From: Clostridiales bacterium
GTDB lineage: Bacteria; Bacillota; Clostridia; Oscillospirales; CAG-272
Assembly (NCBI GenBank): GCA_012840355.1
Contig: DULN01000010.1
Coordinates: 62,001 to 126,000, forward strand
Direction: 5' to 3'
DNA length: 64,000 nucleotides
Part shown: positions 47,860-56,727 of the stretch, in pieces
Layout: each line of letters begins with the position of its first letter
Position numbering within the stretch: position 1 is the stretch's first letter
Program-made: the position numbers and the translations under genes
The notes under the pieces: generated by a model
What the model was told of the DNA's origin: nothing
Seen by the model: the letters and a program-made list of their open reading frames with translations, nothing else
Database searches by the model: none

Positions 47860-48849
47860 TTATCTTGACAGATAGCTGACAAACAGCTGCACGCAGGCCT
47901 CGACGTCGGCGAGGTCGCACATCTCGACCGCGGTATGGATATAGCGGGAGGGCACCGAGATGCAGCCTGCCACCGAGCCTTCGCCCGCGAGCTGCATTTG
48001 CGAGGTGTCGGTGCCGCCGCCGGTCAAAATCTCATGCTGGTACTTTATGCCGTTCTCCTCGGCGACCTTCGTAAGCTCTGCCACAATCTCGGGCGAGCAG
48101 ATGACCGACGAGTCCTTAATCTTTATCGCCGCGCCGCCACCGAGTTTTACCGCCATATGCTTTGAGCCGGGCGTGTCGCCAACGCCGGTGACGTCGCAGG
48201 CTATCGAGATGTCGGGCATAACCGCGTAAGACGCGGTGCGCGCGCCGCGGCAGCCGACCTCCTCCTGGACGGTGAAGGCGCAATATATATCGTCGGAATG
48301 CTCCTTAAGCCTCTTCATCGCCTCGATGAGCACCGCGCAGCCGATTTTGTCGTCGAGCGGCCTGCCGGCAATCCTGCCGCCCGCAAGCTCGATAAGCTGC
48401 GGCGCGACCGCCGCGCGCATGCCGATTTTGACGAGCTTCTCCGCCGACTCGCGGTCGGAGCAGCCGATATCGACATAAAATTTTTCGGCGCCGTATTCGT
48501 TAATCTTTGCGTCGGCATCGGGCACAAGCACACCCATCACGCCGTTTTCAAACTTAACCGGCGAGTAGCACGACGCAAACCAGTGAATGCCGCCAATCGG
48601 CGTGACACGCACGAAGCCTTTGTCCTCGATATAGGTCACAAGGAACCCAATCTCGTCGGCATGCGCCGCAAGCATTATGCGGCGGGGGTTTTGGGATTTG
48701 CCGCGCTTATAGGCGATGAGGTTGCCCAGCGCGTCGCGTTTTATCTCGTCGCAGAAGCCACAAAGCTCGGCTTCGATGACATCCATAACGGGCGACTCGC
48801 CGCCCGATACTGACTGTGCATCAAATAGTTTTTTCAGAAGTTCTATCAT
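47860..48849 (-). CDS. M42-family aminopeptidase (first of three)
   Basis: A 329-residue di-zinc peptidase of the M42 (FrvX/YsdC/PepA) family that trims peptides in the cytoplasm, usually as a tetrahedral dodecamer. Metal and catalytic residues are seen in LAAHADEIGFLVTY, GRPLDDKIGCAVL, TVQEEVGCRGA, SIACDVTG and YIHTAVEMCDLAD. It is the most downstream of three adjacent paralogues. It starts 28 bases after the previous gene's stop, so it is probably in the same transcript. Confidence 0.9.
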   Translation of the reverse strand: MIELLKKLFDAQSVSGGESPVMDVIEAELCGFCDEIKRDALGNLIAYKRGKSQNPRRIMLAAHADEIGFLVTYIEDKGFVRVTPIGGIHWFASCYSPVKFENGVMGVLVPDADAKINEYGAEKFYVDIGCSDRESAEKLVKIGMRAAVAPQLIELAGGRIAGRPLDDKIGCAVLIEAMKRLKEHSDDIYCAFTVQEEVGCRGARTASYAVMPDISIACDVTGVGDTPGSKHMAVKLGGGAAIKIKDSSVICSPEIVAELTKVAEENGIKYQHEILTGGGTDTSQMQLAGEGSVAGCISVPSRYIHTAVEMCDLADVEACVQLFVSYLSR

Positions 48850-48876
48850 AAGCAGCCTTTCTGATACCGGATAAAT

Positions 48877-49932
48877 TTACTCTGTGATAAGGTGCCGGAC
48901 AAGCTGGCATACCGAGTCGTAGTCGTCGCGGTGGAACACCGAGGTGGCGGAATGGATATAGCGGCAGGGCGCCGAGATGCCGAGCGTTGGCACGCCTTCG
49001 CGCGTGCGGTGGATGACGCCCGCGTCGGTGCCGCCCGAAACATAGCGCTTCGGCTGGCACTTGATGCCATATTTTTTCGCGACCTCGAACGCGTGGTTTA
49101 CAAGCTCGGTACTGTAAATCGTCGCGCGGTCCATGAGCGATATCGCGCCGCCCTTGCCAAGCTCGGCGACGCGCATGCTGTCGGGCACTTCCGCGATGTC
49201 TGCGACCGCTGTCGCCTCGAGCACTATCGCCTTTGTGGGGTTAATTTCAAACGCGGCAACGCGCGCGCCCGAAAGCCCGTTCTCCTCGCGCACGGTGAAC
49301 GCAAAGTAAACGTCGCAAGGCGGGGTGACTTTCTCGCTACGCAGCCATTTTATCGTCTCGACCATAACTGCGCAGCCGAAGCGGTCGTCTATGGCTTTGC
49401 CCATTATAAGCCCGCCCGCAAGCTCCTTAAACTCGGTCACGAACGTGCCGTAGTCGCCGGGCTGCACATATTTTTCGGCGTCGCCCCTGTCGGTCGCGCC
49501 GATGTCGATGTAAAGGTCCTCGATCTTGTTCGCGCGCGAGCCTTCGTCGCCGCCCTGCAGGTGGATGGGCTTTGAGCCAACGATACCGTAAACGCGCGTT
49601 TTTTCTTTGGCGCCGTTTCTGGGGTCGTTGCCGACCACGACCTGCCGGCCGCACATCACGCGCGGGTCGATGCCGACGGCGTCTATCCTGAGCGTACCGT
49701 CGTCGTCGATGTTCGTAATCATAAACCCGACCTCGTCGGTATGCGCGGCGAGCATCAGCCTGCCTTCGCCTTTGCCGCGTACAACGGCGATGAGGTTGCC
49801 GAGCCGGTCGGTGTATATCTCGTCAGCAAGGCCCTCGATTTCTTCTTTAATTATGTCCTTTACCTCATACTCGCAGCCGGTCGGCCCGAACGCATGGGAA
49901 AGCTTTGAGAGAAGCTCAAATTTTGCGTCCAT
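48877..49932 (-). CDS. M42-family aminopeptidase (second of three)
   Basis: A 351-residue M42 peptidase. Motifs: LAAHTDEVGFMITN, GKAIDDRFGCAVMV, TVREENGLSGARV, IVLEATAVADI and YIHSATSVFHRDD. The EExG motif is EENGLSG here, and the later acidic residue is Glu (LEA), as in the FrvX/YsdC branch. Only 3 bases separate its ATG from the stop of the third paralogue. Specificity is not readable. Confidence 0.9.
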   Translation of the reverse strand: MDAKFELLSKLSHAFGPTGCEYEVKDIIKEEIEGLADEIYTDRLGNLIAVVRGKGEGRLMLAAHTDEVGFMITNIDDDGTLRIDAVGIDPRVMCGRQVVVGNDPRNGAKEKTRVYGIVGSKPIHLQGGDEGSRANKIEDLYIDIGATDRGDAEKYVQPGDYGTFVTEFKELAGGLIMGKAIDDRFGCAVMVETIKWLRSEKVTPPCDVYFAFTVREENGLSGARVAAFEINPTKAIVLEATAVADIAEVPDSMRVAELGKGGAISLMDRATIYSTELVNHAFEVAKKYGIKCQPKRYVSGGTDAGVIHRTREGVPTLGISAPCRYIHSATSVFHRDDYDSVCQLVRHLITE

Positions 49933-49935
49933 TTA

Positions 49936-50997
49936 CTACATTGCACCCCCTTCGCGGATAAATGTTGCAACAAGCTGCGCTGTAGTGCGCACGTCGGAGG
50001 GGTTTATGACCTCCGTGCAGGAGTGCATGTAGCGGATCGGGATGCTAATCACCGCAACGGGCACGCCCTCGCGGGTCAGATGTATGGCGTCGCCGTTCGT
50101 TCCGGTGCGCCTCGCCTCGATGAGTTTTTGCAGTTTCAAGTTCTTGCTCGCCGCAAACTTTATAATGCGCTGCGTCAGCGCGCGGTCGGTAGCGAGCGAA
50201 ATCGAGATAGCCGGGCCTTCGCCCATCGCGGCGGCTTTCTGCCTCGGAGTGTCCGGCCCGCGCGCGAAGCATACGTCGAGCGCTATCGCCAAGTCGGGCT
50301 GCACGCCGAAAGTGGCGGTTACCGCGCCGGCGCCGCCGGTCTCCTCCATCGCCGAAAATACCGCGTATATGTCGCAGTCGAACTTGCCCGGCTCGAGCAT
50401 CGCCGCAGCCTCGATAATGGCGGCGACGCAAGCTTTGTCGTCGAGAGCTTTGCTCGCTATCCTGCCGTTTTTCAGCTCAACCACGCGCGGGGCAAAAGTT
50501 ATAGGCGTGCCGACCGGCGCAAGCTCGCGAAGCTCTTTTACCGTGTAGCCGGTCTCGATAAAGAGTTTATCATAATCGGGCAGCCTGTCGCCCTCGCCGC
50601 TTTTCTGCAGGTGCGGCGGAGTGGAGGTTATAACGCCCGGTATGGGTTTTTTGCCCCAAATGGTCACCTCGGCGCTGGAGAGCAGCCGCCTGTCGACGCC
50701 GCCTATCGGGACAAACCTGAGGTAACCGGTAAGGTCGTCGCCGCCGTCTTTTTTTGCAGGCTCGACTCCGCTGACGATAAACCCGATTTCGTCAAAATGC
50801 GCGTCAAGCAGCACTTTTTTGGCACCGGGCTTGCCGCAGCGCTTGATGTAAATATGGTTGCCGACGGGAGTGTGCCTTACCTCGTCGAAATAAGGCAAGG
50901 CGAGCGCGTCGAGCGCTTCGGCGCATCGCGCCTCAAATCCCGATACTGTCGGTATTTTGCACAGCTCGGTGAGAAGTTGTTTCGTATCGATGTTCAA
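49936..50997 (-). CDS. M42-family aminopeptidase (third of three)
   Basis: A 353-residue M42 peptidase. Motifs: LLDAHFDEIGFIV, ASKALDDKACVAAI, AVFSAMEETGGAGAV, IALDVCFARG and YMHSCTEVINPSD. It starts with TTG at 50997 with GGAG upstream. It is the most divergent of the three and is the first in transcription order, 21 bases after the cytidine deaminase gene. Confidence 0.9.
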   Translation of the reverse strand: MNIDTKQLLTELCKIPTVSGFEARCAEALDALALPYFDEVRHTPVGNHIYIKRCGKPGAKKVLLDAHFDEIGFIVSGVEPAKKDGGDDLTGYLRFVPIGGVDRRLLSSAEVTIWGKKPIPGVITSTPPHLQKSGEGDRLPDYDKLFIETGYTVKELRELAPVGTPITFAPRVVELKNGRIASKALDDKACVAAIIEAAAMLEPGKFDCDIYAVFSAMEETGGAGAVTATFGVQPDLAIALDVCFARGPDTPRQKAAAMGEGPAISISLATDRALTQRIIKFAASKNLKLQKLIEARRTGTNGDAIHLTREGVPVAVISIPIRYMHSCTEVINPSDVRTTAQLVATFIREGGAM

Positions 50998-51018
50998 GAG
51001 CGATTACTCCGTTTTGTT

Positions 51019-51405
51019 TTATAGTTTAAACGAGTGGGGGAGAAGCTGGCCAAGCGTTGTCACATGGTTTTTCGTGACCACTGCCAAAGAGGGAGGGCAG
51101 AACTCTGCAAGCACCTGCCGGCAGACCCCACAGGGGAAGCAGTCGCCGTCCGGCATTGCCGAATCGGCCGGCCCGCCTGCGACGGCTATAGCGACAAACC
51201 CGCGTTTCCCTTCGGATACGGCTTTAAAAACCGCCACGCGCTCGGCGCAGGCTGTGGGGCCAAGCGCCGCGTTTTCGATGTTGCAGCCGGTATACACGCT
51301 GCCGTCGTCGCAAAGCAGCGCCGCGCCCACCGCAAAGTTCGAGTATGGCGAGTACGACATCTCACGCGCCAAAACCGCGAGCCTGTAAAGCTCCTGGTGC
51401 GTCAT
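51019..51405 (-). CDS. cdd: Cytidine deaminase
   Basis: Deaminates cytidine and deoxycytidine to uridine in the salvage pathway. 128 residues, typical of the small tetrameric form. Zinc motifs: NIENAALGPTACAERVAVF (Cys-Ala-Glu with catalytic Glu) and PCGVCRQVLAEF. ATG 51405 overlaps the deoB stop codon (TGATG); a longer in-frame start at 51501 would run into deoB. Works with DeoB on the same substrates. Confidence 0.94.
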   Translation of the reverse strand: MTHQELYRLAVLAREMSYSPYSNFAVGAALLCDDGSVYTGCNIENAALGPTACAERVAVFKAVSEGKRGFVAIAVAGGPADSAMPDGDCFPCGVCRQVLAEFCPPSLAVVTKNHVTTLGQLLPHSFKL

Positions 51406-52541
51406 CACACCACCCCCAATAGCTCTCCTGCGAGTTTCCCGATGTAGGTGAAGTCCGCAAGCGTGCCAAGGTCGCGCGGCAAAACCTGTTTGCCGTAGCA
51501 CATCACGGGCACATACTCGCGGCTGTGGTCGGTGGAGGGCGTCGAGGGGTCGCAGCCGTGGTCGGCGGTGACAATCAGCGCGTCGCGTTCGCCGAGCAAC
51601 CCGAGGAAGCCGCCGAGCCAGCTGTCAAACTCGGCGACGCCTTTCGCGTAGCCGTCGATGTCGTTGCGGTGCCCCCAAAGCATGTCGAAGTCGACGAGGT
51701 TGACAAAGCAAAGCCCGCGCCAGTCGCGCCTTTTTGCGATCTCCGCGGTCTTAGCCATGCCGTCGGCGTTTGACTTTGTGGGGTGGCTTTCGCTTATCGA
51801 GCGGCCCGCGAAGATGTCGTAGATTTTGCCGACCGAGATGACGTCTAGCCCCGCGCGCTTTACCTTGTCAAGCAGCGTTTCGCCGGGCGGCTCGAGCGAG
51901 TAGTCGTGCCTGTTTGCCGTGCGGTAAAAGGTGTCGCGGTTCTCGCCGGCAAACGGGCGCGCGATGACCCGCCCGACGCCGTGCTCGCCGGTGAGGATTT
52001 TTCGCGCGGTCTCGCAGTAGCTATAAAGCCTCTCTAGCCCGAAATGCTCCTCGTGCGCGGCGACCTGAAAGACGCTGTCGGCGGATGTGTAAACGATGGG
52101 CAGCCCGGTCATAATATGCTCCTCGCCGTAGTCGCGTATCGCCTCGGTGCCGGAGTAGGGCAAATTACAAAGCCAGCCGCCCACCCCCGCCGCGCGGGAG
52201 ATTTCACAAAGCAGCTCCTCGGGGAAGCCGTTCGGGTAAAGCGGCAGCGGGCGCGGCGAGATTACGCCGCAAATCTCCCAGTGCCCAATTATAGTGTCTT
52301 TGCCTGCCGACGCCTGCGCCGCGCGCCCGAACGCCGCGACAGGCGATGGGTGCGGCGGGCGGATGTCTTGGTTGCCTTCGATGTTAAAAAGCCCAAGCCT
52401 TGCGAGGTTGTCGGCGCAAAAAAACTTAGAGCTTGCCGCCGCGCGCAGCGTGTTGCTGCCCGAGTCGCCAAACTCCGCGGCGTCGGGCAGCTCACCGCAG
52501 CCGAAACTGTCAAGTATGATAAGGAAAACGCGCTCCGTCAT
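51405..52541 (-). CDS. deoB: Phosphopentomutase
   Basis: Interconverts ribose-1-phosphate or deoxyribose-1-phosphate with the 5-phosphates, feeding nucleoside sugars into central metabolism. The 378 residues of the alkaline-phosphatase superfamily show FLIILDSFGCGELPDAA, the cap GHWEICGVIS, KIYDIFAGRSISESHPT and VTADHGCDPSTPSTDHSREYVP with metal ligands. It overlaps the upstream DUF362 gene by 4 bases. Together with cdd it forms a nucleoside-catabolism pair. Confidence 0.94.
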   Translation of the reverse strand: MTERVFLIILDSFGCGELPDAAEFGDSGSNTLRAAASSKFFCADNLARLGLFNIEGNQDIRPPHPSPVAAFGRAAQASAGKDTIIGHWEICGVISPRPLPLYPNGFPEELLCEISRAAGVGGWLCNLPYSGTEAIRDYGEEHIMTGLPIVYTSADSVFQVAAHEEHFGLERLYSYCETARKILTGEHGVGRVIARPFAGENRDTFYRTANRHDYSLEPPGETLLDKVKRAGLDVISVGKIYDIFAGRSISESHPTKSNADGMAKTAEIAKRRDWRGLCFVNLVDFDMLWGHRNDIDGYAKGVAEFDSWLGGFLGLLGERDALIVTADHGCDPSTPSTDHSREYVPVMCYGKQVLPRDLGTLADFTYIGKLAGELLGVV

Positions 52542-53623
52542 TCTATTTCAACCAGGCTGTACTCGCGAGCCCCAAGCCCTTGCTCCTCAAGCATCGTGAG
52601 CTGGGTATAGGGGTTTTTATAATGCAGGCGCTGGAACAGGTGGCCCTCGGTGCCAAGCTCGAACCCCTGCGGCACGCCGGCGGGGATGAGGTTCTCAAAC
52701 TTAATCATATCGAGCGAAGCCGCCTCGACCGCCACGATGTCGTCGCTTGCCACAATGCCGATGTCGGGCACGAGGGCGGGTGTCGTCATGCCCCAGCAGT
52801 CGCAGACCGCTGTGATGTTTAATAGCACGTTGATGTAGTACATGTTGCCCGGCGCAAAGCTGTCAAGCACCGTCTTGGTGCAGATAGCCATGCCGCGCTG
52901 GAAGTCCTCGTAGTTGTGCGAGTCAAGCGAAATCGCGCCGGTCGGGCAAACCTTCACGCAATGCTGGCAGAGCGTGCAGTTGTGGTAGGTGACCCTATAT
53001 TTGCCGTCGCGGAACCTATTTGCGTTGTGGTTGCACGACTGAATGCACTGCTCGCAGTGGGTGCAGAGGTCTTCGTCCCAAAGCAGGCCGCCTTCGAGGC
53101 TGTGCAGCTCGCGGCGGGTGCGGTCGGTGACGCAGCCCATCGCGATGTTCTTGCACGCGCCGCCGTAAGCGCACGCGCCGTGGCCTTTGACATGCGAGAA
53201 ATCTATGAGAAAATCGGCGTCATGAATATGGCCGCCTATGTCAACGTGCTTGAGCGAACGGAAATCTACTTCTTTTGTATAAAAATACTTGCCGAAAAAC
53301 CCGCAGGCGTCGATAATCGGCGCGCCGATTATATCTTCTGAATATCCGCGATTCTCGGGGCGCCGGGACGAGATGTAATGGTCGGTAATAAAACAGTTGC
53401 CGCCGGCCCTCTTGACGAAGCTGACGAGCTTGCGGACGAACACCGGCGGGATAGTCGAGTAGCTTGTGCCGCTGCCGACATGCATCTTGATTGCGACGGT
53501 TTTGTCTTTGACCCGCTCTGCAAGGCCCGATTTTTCAAGCAGCCGGTCAAACCTTGCGGGAAGGGTCTGGCTTTCGTCGTAACGCGAGAATGTGACAGGG
53601 GCGAAAAGCACGGATGAAGGCAT
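52538..53623 (-). CDS. DUF362 and bacterial-type ferredoxin protein
   Basis: A 361-residue cytoplasmic protein: an N-terminal DUF362 domain (KTVAIKMHVGSGTSY, FITDHYISSRRPENRGYSED, DFSHVKGHGACAYGGACKNIA) and in the middle two 4Fe-4S ferredoxin motifs, CTHCEQCIQSCNHN and CTLCQHCVKVCPTGA, then the end of DUF362. Redox partner unknown. ATG 53623 is preferred over the longer frame; GGGAG lies about ten bases upstream. It is translationally coupled to deoB by a 4-base overlap. Confidence 0.85.
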   Translation of the reverse strand: MPSSVLFAPVTFSRYDESQTLPARFDRLLEKSGLAERVKDKTVAIKMHVGSGTSYSTIPPVFVRKLVSFVKRAGGNCFITDHYISSRRPENRGYSEDIIGAPIIDACGFFGKYFYTKEVDFRSLKHVDIGGHIHDADFLIDFSHVKGHGACAYGGACKNIAMGCVTDRTRRELHSLEGGLLWDEDLCTHCEQCIQSCNHNANRFRDGKYRVTYHNCTLCQHCVKVCPTGAISLDSHNYEDFQRGMAICTKTVLDSFAPGNMYYINVLLNITAVCDCWGMTTPALVPDIGIVASDDIVAVEAASLDMIKFENLIPAGVPQGFELGTEGHLFQRLHYKNPYTQLTMLEEQGLGAREYSLVEIE

Positions 53624-53664
53624 AATAGCACCACTCCCAATGTAAAATTTTGATTCGGCCGCCG

Positions 53665-53698
53665 CGGGACGCAAGGAAAAGATTGCCCTTGCGTCCCG
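53665..53698 (-). terminator. Strong hairpin without T run between the glutaminase-like and DUF362 genes
   Basis: Perfect 12-base stem CGGGACGCAAGG (53665-53676) with CCTTGCGTCCCG (53687-53698), 10-base loop. It could attenuate read-through or stabilise the end of the upstream message. Confidence 0.4.
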
Positions 53699-53716
53699 GT
53701 TGCGGCTGGGGAATGC

Positions 53717-55639
53717 CTAAATCTTTAGGATATCAAGGTAGTCGAGAAGCCGGATAAATAAGCCACCGATGACCGAACGGTGGCGGAACCCCACGACCTG
53801 CGAGGTTATAGTGTCGTACCAGTCGGTCATGGGGACTCTTGAGGGCGTGTAGTGGTACATATTCCAAAGCGGCTTAATCATCGCAGCGAAGTCCTCGCGC
53901 TCGTCGTGCAGCGCCGCGGTCCAGACCAGCCAGTCGGACTTCGTGAAGGTCGCGCGGTTGTCGAGCGGCACGCCGTAGGGGTTCTCATGCTTGCGGTAGG
54001 TGTAAAGCTCGGAGTTGATAACCGCTTTGGGGAATAGCCCGAACCCGAACAGCTTGTCCCAGATGACATTATACTTCAGCGAGAAGGTGCCGGGCTGGTC
54101 GAATCCGAGCCTAAGGCTGCCGTCGTCGTTTTGCGCGCGCTCGACCCAGGACTTGGCCATTTCGCTTGCGATTTCGGCGAATTTTTTGCCGGTCTCCTCG
54201 TCGCCGAGCAGCGTGGAGAGCAGCCCGTAGCACGCGATGCCCATAATCGCTTTTGCCGAGAGGTTGACGTTATGCGGCATATGGCCGGAGAAGTCGTCGG
54301 TGCAAAGCTGGTTTTCAGGGTCGGCGCCGTGTTTGACAAGGTATTCGACCCACTTTGAAAGCATGGGCATGTGCTTTTCGGCGAACGTCAGGTCCATCGA
54401 CGCCACCGCCGCGGCTGTCGTCATTATAATCATGTTGCCGCATTCCTCGACCGGCATCTGCCAGCGCGGGTCGGTGCCGTTTGAGTAGACCTGCCCGTTG
54501 AGGAGCGGGTACTGGCCGGCGTCGTGCGGCGCGAAATCGAACGGCCACACGTCCGAGCTTGCGTATTTGAAGATTGGGCGCATCATCGCGTTGACAAGCT
54601 CGGGGTTATAAATAAGGAACATCGGCGTCGACGGGTAGCTGACGTCGACCGTCGCGGCGCAGCCGTTGGAGAAGCACTCCTTGGAAATGTAAAGCAGCTC
54701 GCCGTTTTTATCGACGACAAGCTTGTGCGCCGCGCAAGCCTGCCTGTACGCCAGCGAGAGCATCTCGGCGTAATCCTCGCCGCCGGCGCGCAGGGCGTCT
54801 TCATAAAGCATGTCGGAGAAGTCGACGCAGTCGCTATATATATCATAATAATTTTTGGCAGCTTCCACAAGAGCCTGCTCGATAGTTTCACCTTCGGCGT
54901 TCCAGAGCGAGCCGAGCACCTCGCCGAAATACATGATGCTCGCGCCGCCGTCGTCGTAGGCGAGCATAAACAGCGCGTCGTTTTCGTCGTCGACGCTCGC
55001 GGTGACGCGGATAAGCGTAAGCTCGGGCCTTTTGTCGGTGGCGGGGAGCTTGTACGTGTCGGCATGGTGCTCTCCCTCGGCAGCGAGCAGGAACCTGCCC
55101 CAGTCGATGCGCAAATCGTCGCCGCTGCGGTTGAGGGGCTTTTGCACCGAGTTTTTGATGCTCATGCAGGTGAGGCCTTCAATTTCGACCTTCTCGGTGA
55201 CGACCGGGCTTTGGCCGGCCTTATCAAGGCACAGCTCTTCTGACGCCGAAATCGAGACCGTCACCTTGTGGTCCTCGCCGTCGATCGAGTAGTAGCTGAC
55301 GCAGATATAGGTTATCGGCGTCGAGTAGAGCACGAGGTCGTCGAGCGGCAGCGGGGAAGTGAAGGTTATATCAAGCCCTATCTCTTCGTTTTCAAAAGTG
55401 TAGTAGGTCGACATCGCGTCGTAGTCGAACGCGACCTGCTTGATTTTCGGTATGCCGAGCGCCTTCGCGTCGCCCATGAAGCAGTATTCTTTGCCGTCTA
55501 CGTTGACAACGCCAATGAGCGTGTTCGGGCTGCCGGTCCAGTGGCAGACCGTCGATGCGTTAAGCTCGTTTGTCATCGACCAGAGCGAAAAATAGGGGTC
55601 AACATTCGCAAGAGGAATAGCAGGGGGTCTGAGTTTCAT
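53717..55639 (-). CDS. Glutaminase-like protein (DUF4965/DUF1793 family)
   Basis: A 640-residue protein of the GtaA-like family first described as fungal glutaminases. N-terminal PAIPLANVDPYFSLWSMTNEL and the beta-sandwich region are followed by the helical barrel with YPSTPMFLIYNPELVNAMMRPIF, WPFDFAPHDAGQYPLLNGQ and NVIWDKLFGFGLFP. Members normally carry a signal peptide; here there is none, so it would be cytoplasmic. The DUF4965 barrel also resembles glycoside hydrolases, so a glycan substrate is possible. Ribosome site AAAGGT. Five bases downstream of the flavin reductase gene. Confidence 0.8.
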   Translation of the reverse strand: MKLRPPAIPLANVDPYFSLWSMTNELNASTVCHWTGSPNTLIGVVNVDGKEYCFMGDAKALGIPKIKQVAFDYDAMSTYYTFENEEIGLDITFTSPLPLDDLVLYSTPITYICVSYYSIDGEDHKVTVSISASEELCLDKAGQSPVVTEKVEIEGLTCMSIKNSVQKPLNRSGDDLRIDWGRFLLAAEGEHHADTYKLPATDKRPELTLIRVTASVDDENDALFMLAYDDGGASIMYFGEVLGSLWNAEGETIEQALVEAAKNYYDIYSDCVDFSDMLYEDALRAGGEDYAEMLSLAYRQACAAHKLVVDKNGELLYISKECFSNGCAATVDVSYPSTPMFLIYNPELVNAMMRPIFKYASSDVWPFDFAPHDAGQYPLLNGQVYSNGTDPRWQMPVEECGNMIIMTTAAAVASMDLTFAEKHMPMLSKWVEYLVKHGADPENQLCTDDFSGHMPHNVNLSAKAIMGIACYGLLSTLLGDEETGKKFAEIASEMAKSWVERAQNDDGSLRLGFDQPGTFSLKYNVIWDKLFGFGLFPKAVINSELYTYRKHENPYGVPLDNRATFTKSDWLVWTAALHDEREDFAAMIKPLWNMYHYTPSRVPMTDWYDTITSQVVGFRHRSVIGGLFIRLLDYLDILKI

Positions 55640-55644
55640 AGCCT

Positions 55645-56160
55645 TTACCTTTCTTTAACCAGTATTTTTTCAATCTCATATGTGTAAATTCTATGATAGT
55701 CGCGCAGCGGGTATACCGACTCGCAAAGGTCGGGCACTTTAAACTCCGCCGGCGTGACATCATGAGCGTAAAGCTTTTTACCGAATATGACGAGCCTCGC
55801 TTCTTTGAACCAGACAACGCCGTCCTCGACGACGGGCGTAAGCCCGGACTCGCGCATCTTATCGATATCTCGCCCGCTCTTTGAGCCGAGAATGCCGAGC
55901 TGGCGGCGGCACTCGTTTCCAAAGAACGAGAAGGCCGCGCGTGGCGAGGCTTCGGTAAACTCATAAGTGTAGCGCGTGAAGCGGATAAGGCAGTTTAGCG
56001 CCGGTTTGCCCCACATAATGCCCATCATGCCCCATGAGGCGGTCATCATGTTGAACGTGCCGTCGGGCTTCGACGCCCCGATGAGCATCCACTCGTCGCC
56101 GATGAGCCTAAATGGGTTCTCGCAAAGCTCCAACGGGCTTATCTCCCTGTACTCTGACAT
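55645..56160 (-). CDS. Flavin reductase-family (flavoredoxin-like) protein
   Basis: A 171-residue FMN-binding split-barrel protein. Motifs: MLIGASKPDGTFNMMTASWG, CLIRFTRYTYEFTEASPRAA and FSFFGNECRRQLGILGSKSGRD, which place FMN. The likely role is electron transfer to an unknown acceptor. Strong AAAGGAGGG ribosome site before the ATG. It heads the leftward run with the glutaminase-like gene. Confidence 0.88.
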   Translation of the reverse strand: MSEYREISPLELCENPFRLIGDEWMLIGASKPDGTFNMMTASWGMMGIMWGKPALNCLIRFTRYTYEFTEASPRAAFSFFGNECRRQLGILGSKSGRDIDKMRESGLTPVVEDGVVWFKEARLVIFGKKLYAHDVTPAEFKVPDLCESVYPLRDYHRIYTYEIEKILVKER

Positions 56161-56192
56161 GCAATACCCTCCTTTTACAAGGCGCGGTTATA

Positions 56193-56717
56193 TTATATCT
56201 CGATATTTAATTTTTCAAGCCTTTGCTTTAGCTTGAGCTTGTCGAACGCGAAGCCCAGCAGCATAAAAAGCACGGCGCTGGCAAACCCCTGCGCCAAGTT
56301 AAACGGCACCGAGGCGAGCGCCACGGTAAAACTCGTTATAAACGTGGCTTCGTAGACATAGTAGCCCGCGGCACAGATAAGCCCCGCCGCCGCAATTGCG
56401 GCAGCCGCGCGCAGCGTGATGAATTTTTCGCCCGCGGAGCTGAATGGCAGCGCCATCAGCGCCTTTATAACGAGCGTCGCGGGCGCCCAGGCGATGTAGC
56501 CGGTAAGCGCGTCGGCGAGCGCGCCGCCTATCGCGGCGGCGGCCATCGCATACGGCAGCGGGAGCACGCACGCCGCAAAATATATGAAGGTGTCGCCGAC
56601 ATGTACATATCCGCCTGCGCCGCCGAGTATCGGCACGCGAGGCAAATAGGCGGTCGAGATAAATATCGTCGCGGCGAAAACCGCCGCCAAAACAAGGTTG
56701 CGCAGCCTAAGTTTCAT
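56193..56717 (-). CDS. ECF transporter substrate-binding (S) component, probably for vitamin B6
   Basis: A 174-residue membrane protein with about six hydrophobic segments, including an early AxxxAxxFxxT-type helix (LVLAAVFAATIFISTAYLP), VGDTFIYFAACVLPLPYAMAAAAIGGALAD, and a final helix before a Lys-rich tail. This is the pattern of ECF S components. Substrate specificity is inferred from the adjacent pyridoxal kinase gene (PdxU-like). ATG 56717 has AGGTGAT upstream; a TTG at 56723 is an alternative. The ECF A and T subunits are not in this window. Confidence 0.75.
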   Translation of the reverse strand: MKLRLRNLVLAAVFAATIFISTAYLPRVPILGGAGGYVHVGDTFIYFAACVLPLPYAMAAAAIGGALADALTGYIAWAPATLVIKALMALPFSSAGEKFITLRAAAAIAAAGLICAAGYYVYEATFITSFTVALASVPFNLAQGFASAVLFMLLGFAFDKLKLKQRLEKLNIEI

Positions 56718-56727
56718 AGCCAATCAC

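Noticed and set aside
51406..51501. N-terminal extension of the cytidine deaminase to 51501
   Set aside because: The extra residues fall inside deoB and do not match the small deaminase family; ATG 51405 forms the usual TGATG overlap.
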